From positions 1 through 8,773 of the forward strand of contig WTAG01000680.1 of assembly GCA_013139755.1 (NCBI GenBank): 8,773 nucleotides of DNA, read 5' to 3'. The DNA is from Methylomarinum sp. Lineage in GTDB: Bacteria > Pseudomonadota > Gammaproteobacteria > Methylococcales > Methylomonadaceae. A program made the position numbers and the translations under genes. The notes below the pieces were generated by a model. That model made no database searches. It was not told where the DNA came from and saw only the letters and a program-made list of their open reading frames with translations. This document shows positions 7,324 to 8,773 of the stretch, one piece after another. Within the stretch, counting starts at the first letter, position 1; each line of letters starts with the position of its first letter.

Positions 7324-8773
7324 TTAAGCGGCCTGTTTTAATGCAGCAGCCAAATCATCAGCCGCTATACCATTGGGCTTAATATCAAATTCTTTTACCA
7401 ATATATCTAACACAGTCGGTGTCAAAAATGCTGGAAGAGTAGGGCCTAAATGAATGCCTTTAATACCCAGTGACAATAAGGCTAATAAAACAGCCACGGC
7501 TTTTTGTTCAAACCATGAAATCATCATGGAAAGTGGTAATTCATTCACTTCACAACCAAAAGCATCCGCTAAAGCACTGGCGATTCGAATGGCTGAATAG
7601 GCATCATTACATTGACCTATATCCAGCAAACGTGGGATACCACCAATGTCTCCAAAATCTTGCTCATGGAAACGGTATTTGCCACACCCCAATGTCATAA
7701 TCACACAATTATCAGGTGTTTGTTCTGCCAAGTCGGTGTAATAGTTACGTCCTGGTGCTGCACCATCGCAGCCACCGACTAAGAAGAAGTGACGAATATC
7801 GCCTCCTTTTACCGCTTCAATCACTTTATCTGCAACACCCAGTACTGCATGACGACCAAAACCTACTGTTACAGATTTTTCCTCTGCGTCTTCCTTGTAC
7901 CCTGGCATTGCCTTGGCTACTTGAATCACTGGGGTGAAATCATGACCTTCAATATGACGCACACCAGGCCAACCTACGGGGCCAGCTGTAAAAATACGAT
8001 TTCTATAGGCAGGAGTCGGTTCAATCAGGCAATTAGAGGTCATTAAAATAGGGCCAGGAAATGCAGCAAATTCAGCATGTTGATTTTGCCAGGCACTGCC
8101 GTAGTTTCCGGCTAGGTGTGAGTAAGCACGTAGTTTTGGATAGGCATGTGCAGGTAACATTTCACCGTGAGTATAAATATTAATGCCAGTGTCTTTGGTT
8201 TGTTCTAGTAATTCGTATAAATCTTTTAAATCATGGCCACTTACCAGTATGGCTTTACCTTTTATCGGTGTAATTCGCGCTTGGCCTGGTTCTTGAGCAC
8301 CAAAATTACCTGTATTGGCGCCATCCAGAACTTCCATTACTTTTAAATTAATACTGCCAACTTCTAAATTACCAGCCAGTAATGCAGCAGCATCTGTTGG
8401 TTCGTCAGCTAAAAAATCCAGGGTCTTTTCTATGCCTGCATAAATTTCTTCATCTTCACCACCTAAAACATAGGCGTGATATGCATAAGCAGCAACACCT
8501 TTCAAACCATATAGCATCATGGCTCTAAGACCAACAATATCTTCGCCAACAGTTTCCAGGTCTTTATCTATTGCCGCTGATTGAGCCTGTATTTCTAAGG
8601 CGGCTTGTGTTGTTGCTGGTTTCCAGCTAGCAGCGCCTTGTAATTCATCTGGAGTAATACCTTGTGCCTTAGCCGCCTGTTGATAAAGTGATTTAACACG
8701 GTCTCGATGTTCGACTGCTTGTTGAATTAAATTAACAAACTTGGGTGCAGAAAAATTAACATTAGTTAAGGTG
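7324..8773 (-). CDS. hcp: Hybrid cluster protein (hydroxylamine / nitric oxide reductase), partial: 5' end beyond window
   Basis: Hcp carries a [4Fe-2S-2O] hybrid cluster plus a second FeS cluster. It was named hydroxylamine reductase and in E. coli is now thought to reduce nitric oxide to nitrous oxide; cytoplasmic. The frame from the stop at 7324-7326 stays open through 8772, giving 482 visible residues. It does not start at the ATG at 8520: residues upstream read [21 protein letters not shown] and [11 protein letters not shown], matching Hcp. The hybrid-cluster ligands are all present; numbered from the M at 8520 they are H96 (SGHDLKD), E120 (HGEMLPAH), C164 (SNC), C251 (GGCDGA, the persulfide cysteine), C279 (GCGKYRF), C304 (GQCNDA) and E338 (SWFEQK). 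About 70 N-terminal residues, including the cysteines of the first cluster, lie outside, so class I versus II cannot be decided. The reductase gene follows on the same strand. Confidence 0.96.
   Translation of the reverse strand, partial: TLTNVNFSAPKFVNLIQQAVEHRDRVKSLYQQAAKAQGITPDELQGAASWKPATTQAALEIQAQSAAIDKDLETVGEDIVGLRAMMLYGLKGVAAYAYHAYVLGGEDEEIYAGIEKTLDFLADEPTDAAALLAGNLEVGSINLKVMEVLDGANTGNFGAQEPGQARITPIKGKAILVSGHDLKDLYELLEQTKDTGINIYTHGEMLPAHAYPKLRAYSHLAGNYGSAWQNQHAEFAAFPGPILMTSNCLIEPTPAYRNRIFTAGPVGWPGVRHIEGHDFTPVIQVAKAMPGYKEDAEEKSVTVGFGRHAVLGVADKVIEAVKGGDIRHFFLVGGCDGAAPGRNYYTDLAEQTPDNCVIMTLGCGKYRFHEQDFGDIGGIPRLLDIGQCNDAYSAIRIASALADAFGCEVNELPLSMMISWFEQKAVAVLLALLSLGIKGIHLGPTLPAFLTPTVLDILVKEFDIKPNGIAADDLAAALKQAA

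Noticed and set aside
7470..8046. Plus-strand frames inside hcp
   Set aside because: Antisense to the conserved cluster-ligand region of Hcp.
7324..8520. Hcp as a complete 398-residue gene starting at 8520
   Set aside because: The frame is open upstream to the window edge and encodes recognisable Hcp sequence, so the ATG at 8520 is internal.

Overview
The window looks like chromosomal DNA of a gammaproteobacterium with moderate to low GC. The block small gene – yffB-like – dapE matches the gammaproteobacterial yffB–dapE arrangement. The reductase next to hcp resembles the methane monooxygenase reductase MmoC more than the usual Hcr, which hints at the Methylococcales (methanotrophs). That placement is inference from family memory, not from a marker gene. 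No tRNA, rRNA, CRISPR array, integrase or transposase gene is visible.

Layout. (1) 36-1745 (-): secreted YcbB/LdtD-type L,D-transpeptidase, which cross-links peptidoglycan. (2) 1746-2040: 295 bp with no convincing gene. (3) 2041-4498 (-): a tight four-gene operon, transcribed small acidic protein -> ArsC/YffB-like protein -> DapE -> AIM24/TIGR00266 protein. Junctions are TAATG, ATGA and a 9-nt gap whose Shine-Dalgarno sequence is built into the dapE stop codon. A perfect TATAAT box on the minus strand lies about 50 bp upstream of the first ATG. (4) 4499-4693: divergent promoter region. (5) 4694-6091 (+): DEAD-box-family RNA helicase with DEVD in motif II and TAT in motif III. (6) 6132-6167: perfect 36-bp palindrome in the convergent gap. 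(7) 6169-7197 (-): NAD(P)H reductase with an N-terminal [2Fe-2S] domain. (8) 7239-7311: paired REP-like palindrome between the reductase and hcp. (9) 7324-8773 (-): hybrid cluster protein Hcp, cut off by the window edge. Its reading frame stays open through 8773, beyond the first internal ATG at 8520.

How the genes fit together. dapE supplies meso-diaminopimelate for lysine and for the peptidoglycan that the L,D-transpeptidase cross-links, although those two loci are separate transcription units. Hcp and the reductase probably form an electron-transfer pair for detoxifying nitric oxide or hydroxylamine. The reductase has its ferredoxin domain at the N-terminus, whereas the classical enterobacterial Hcr has it at the C-terminus. 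The most notable points are this alternative Hcp reductase, the two palindromic repeat elements, the small unknown protein heading the dapE operon, and the divergent helicase motifs. I see no clear evidence of an entirely new multi-gene system.
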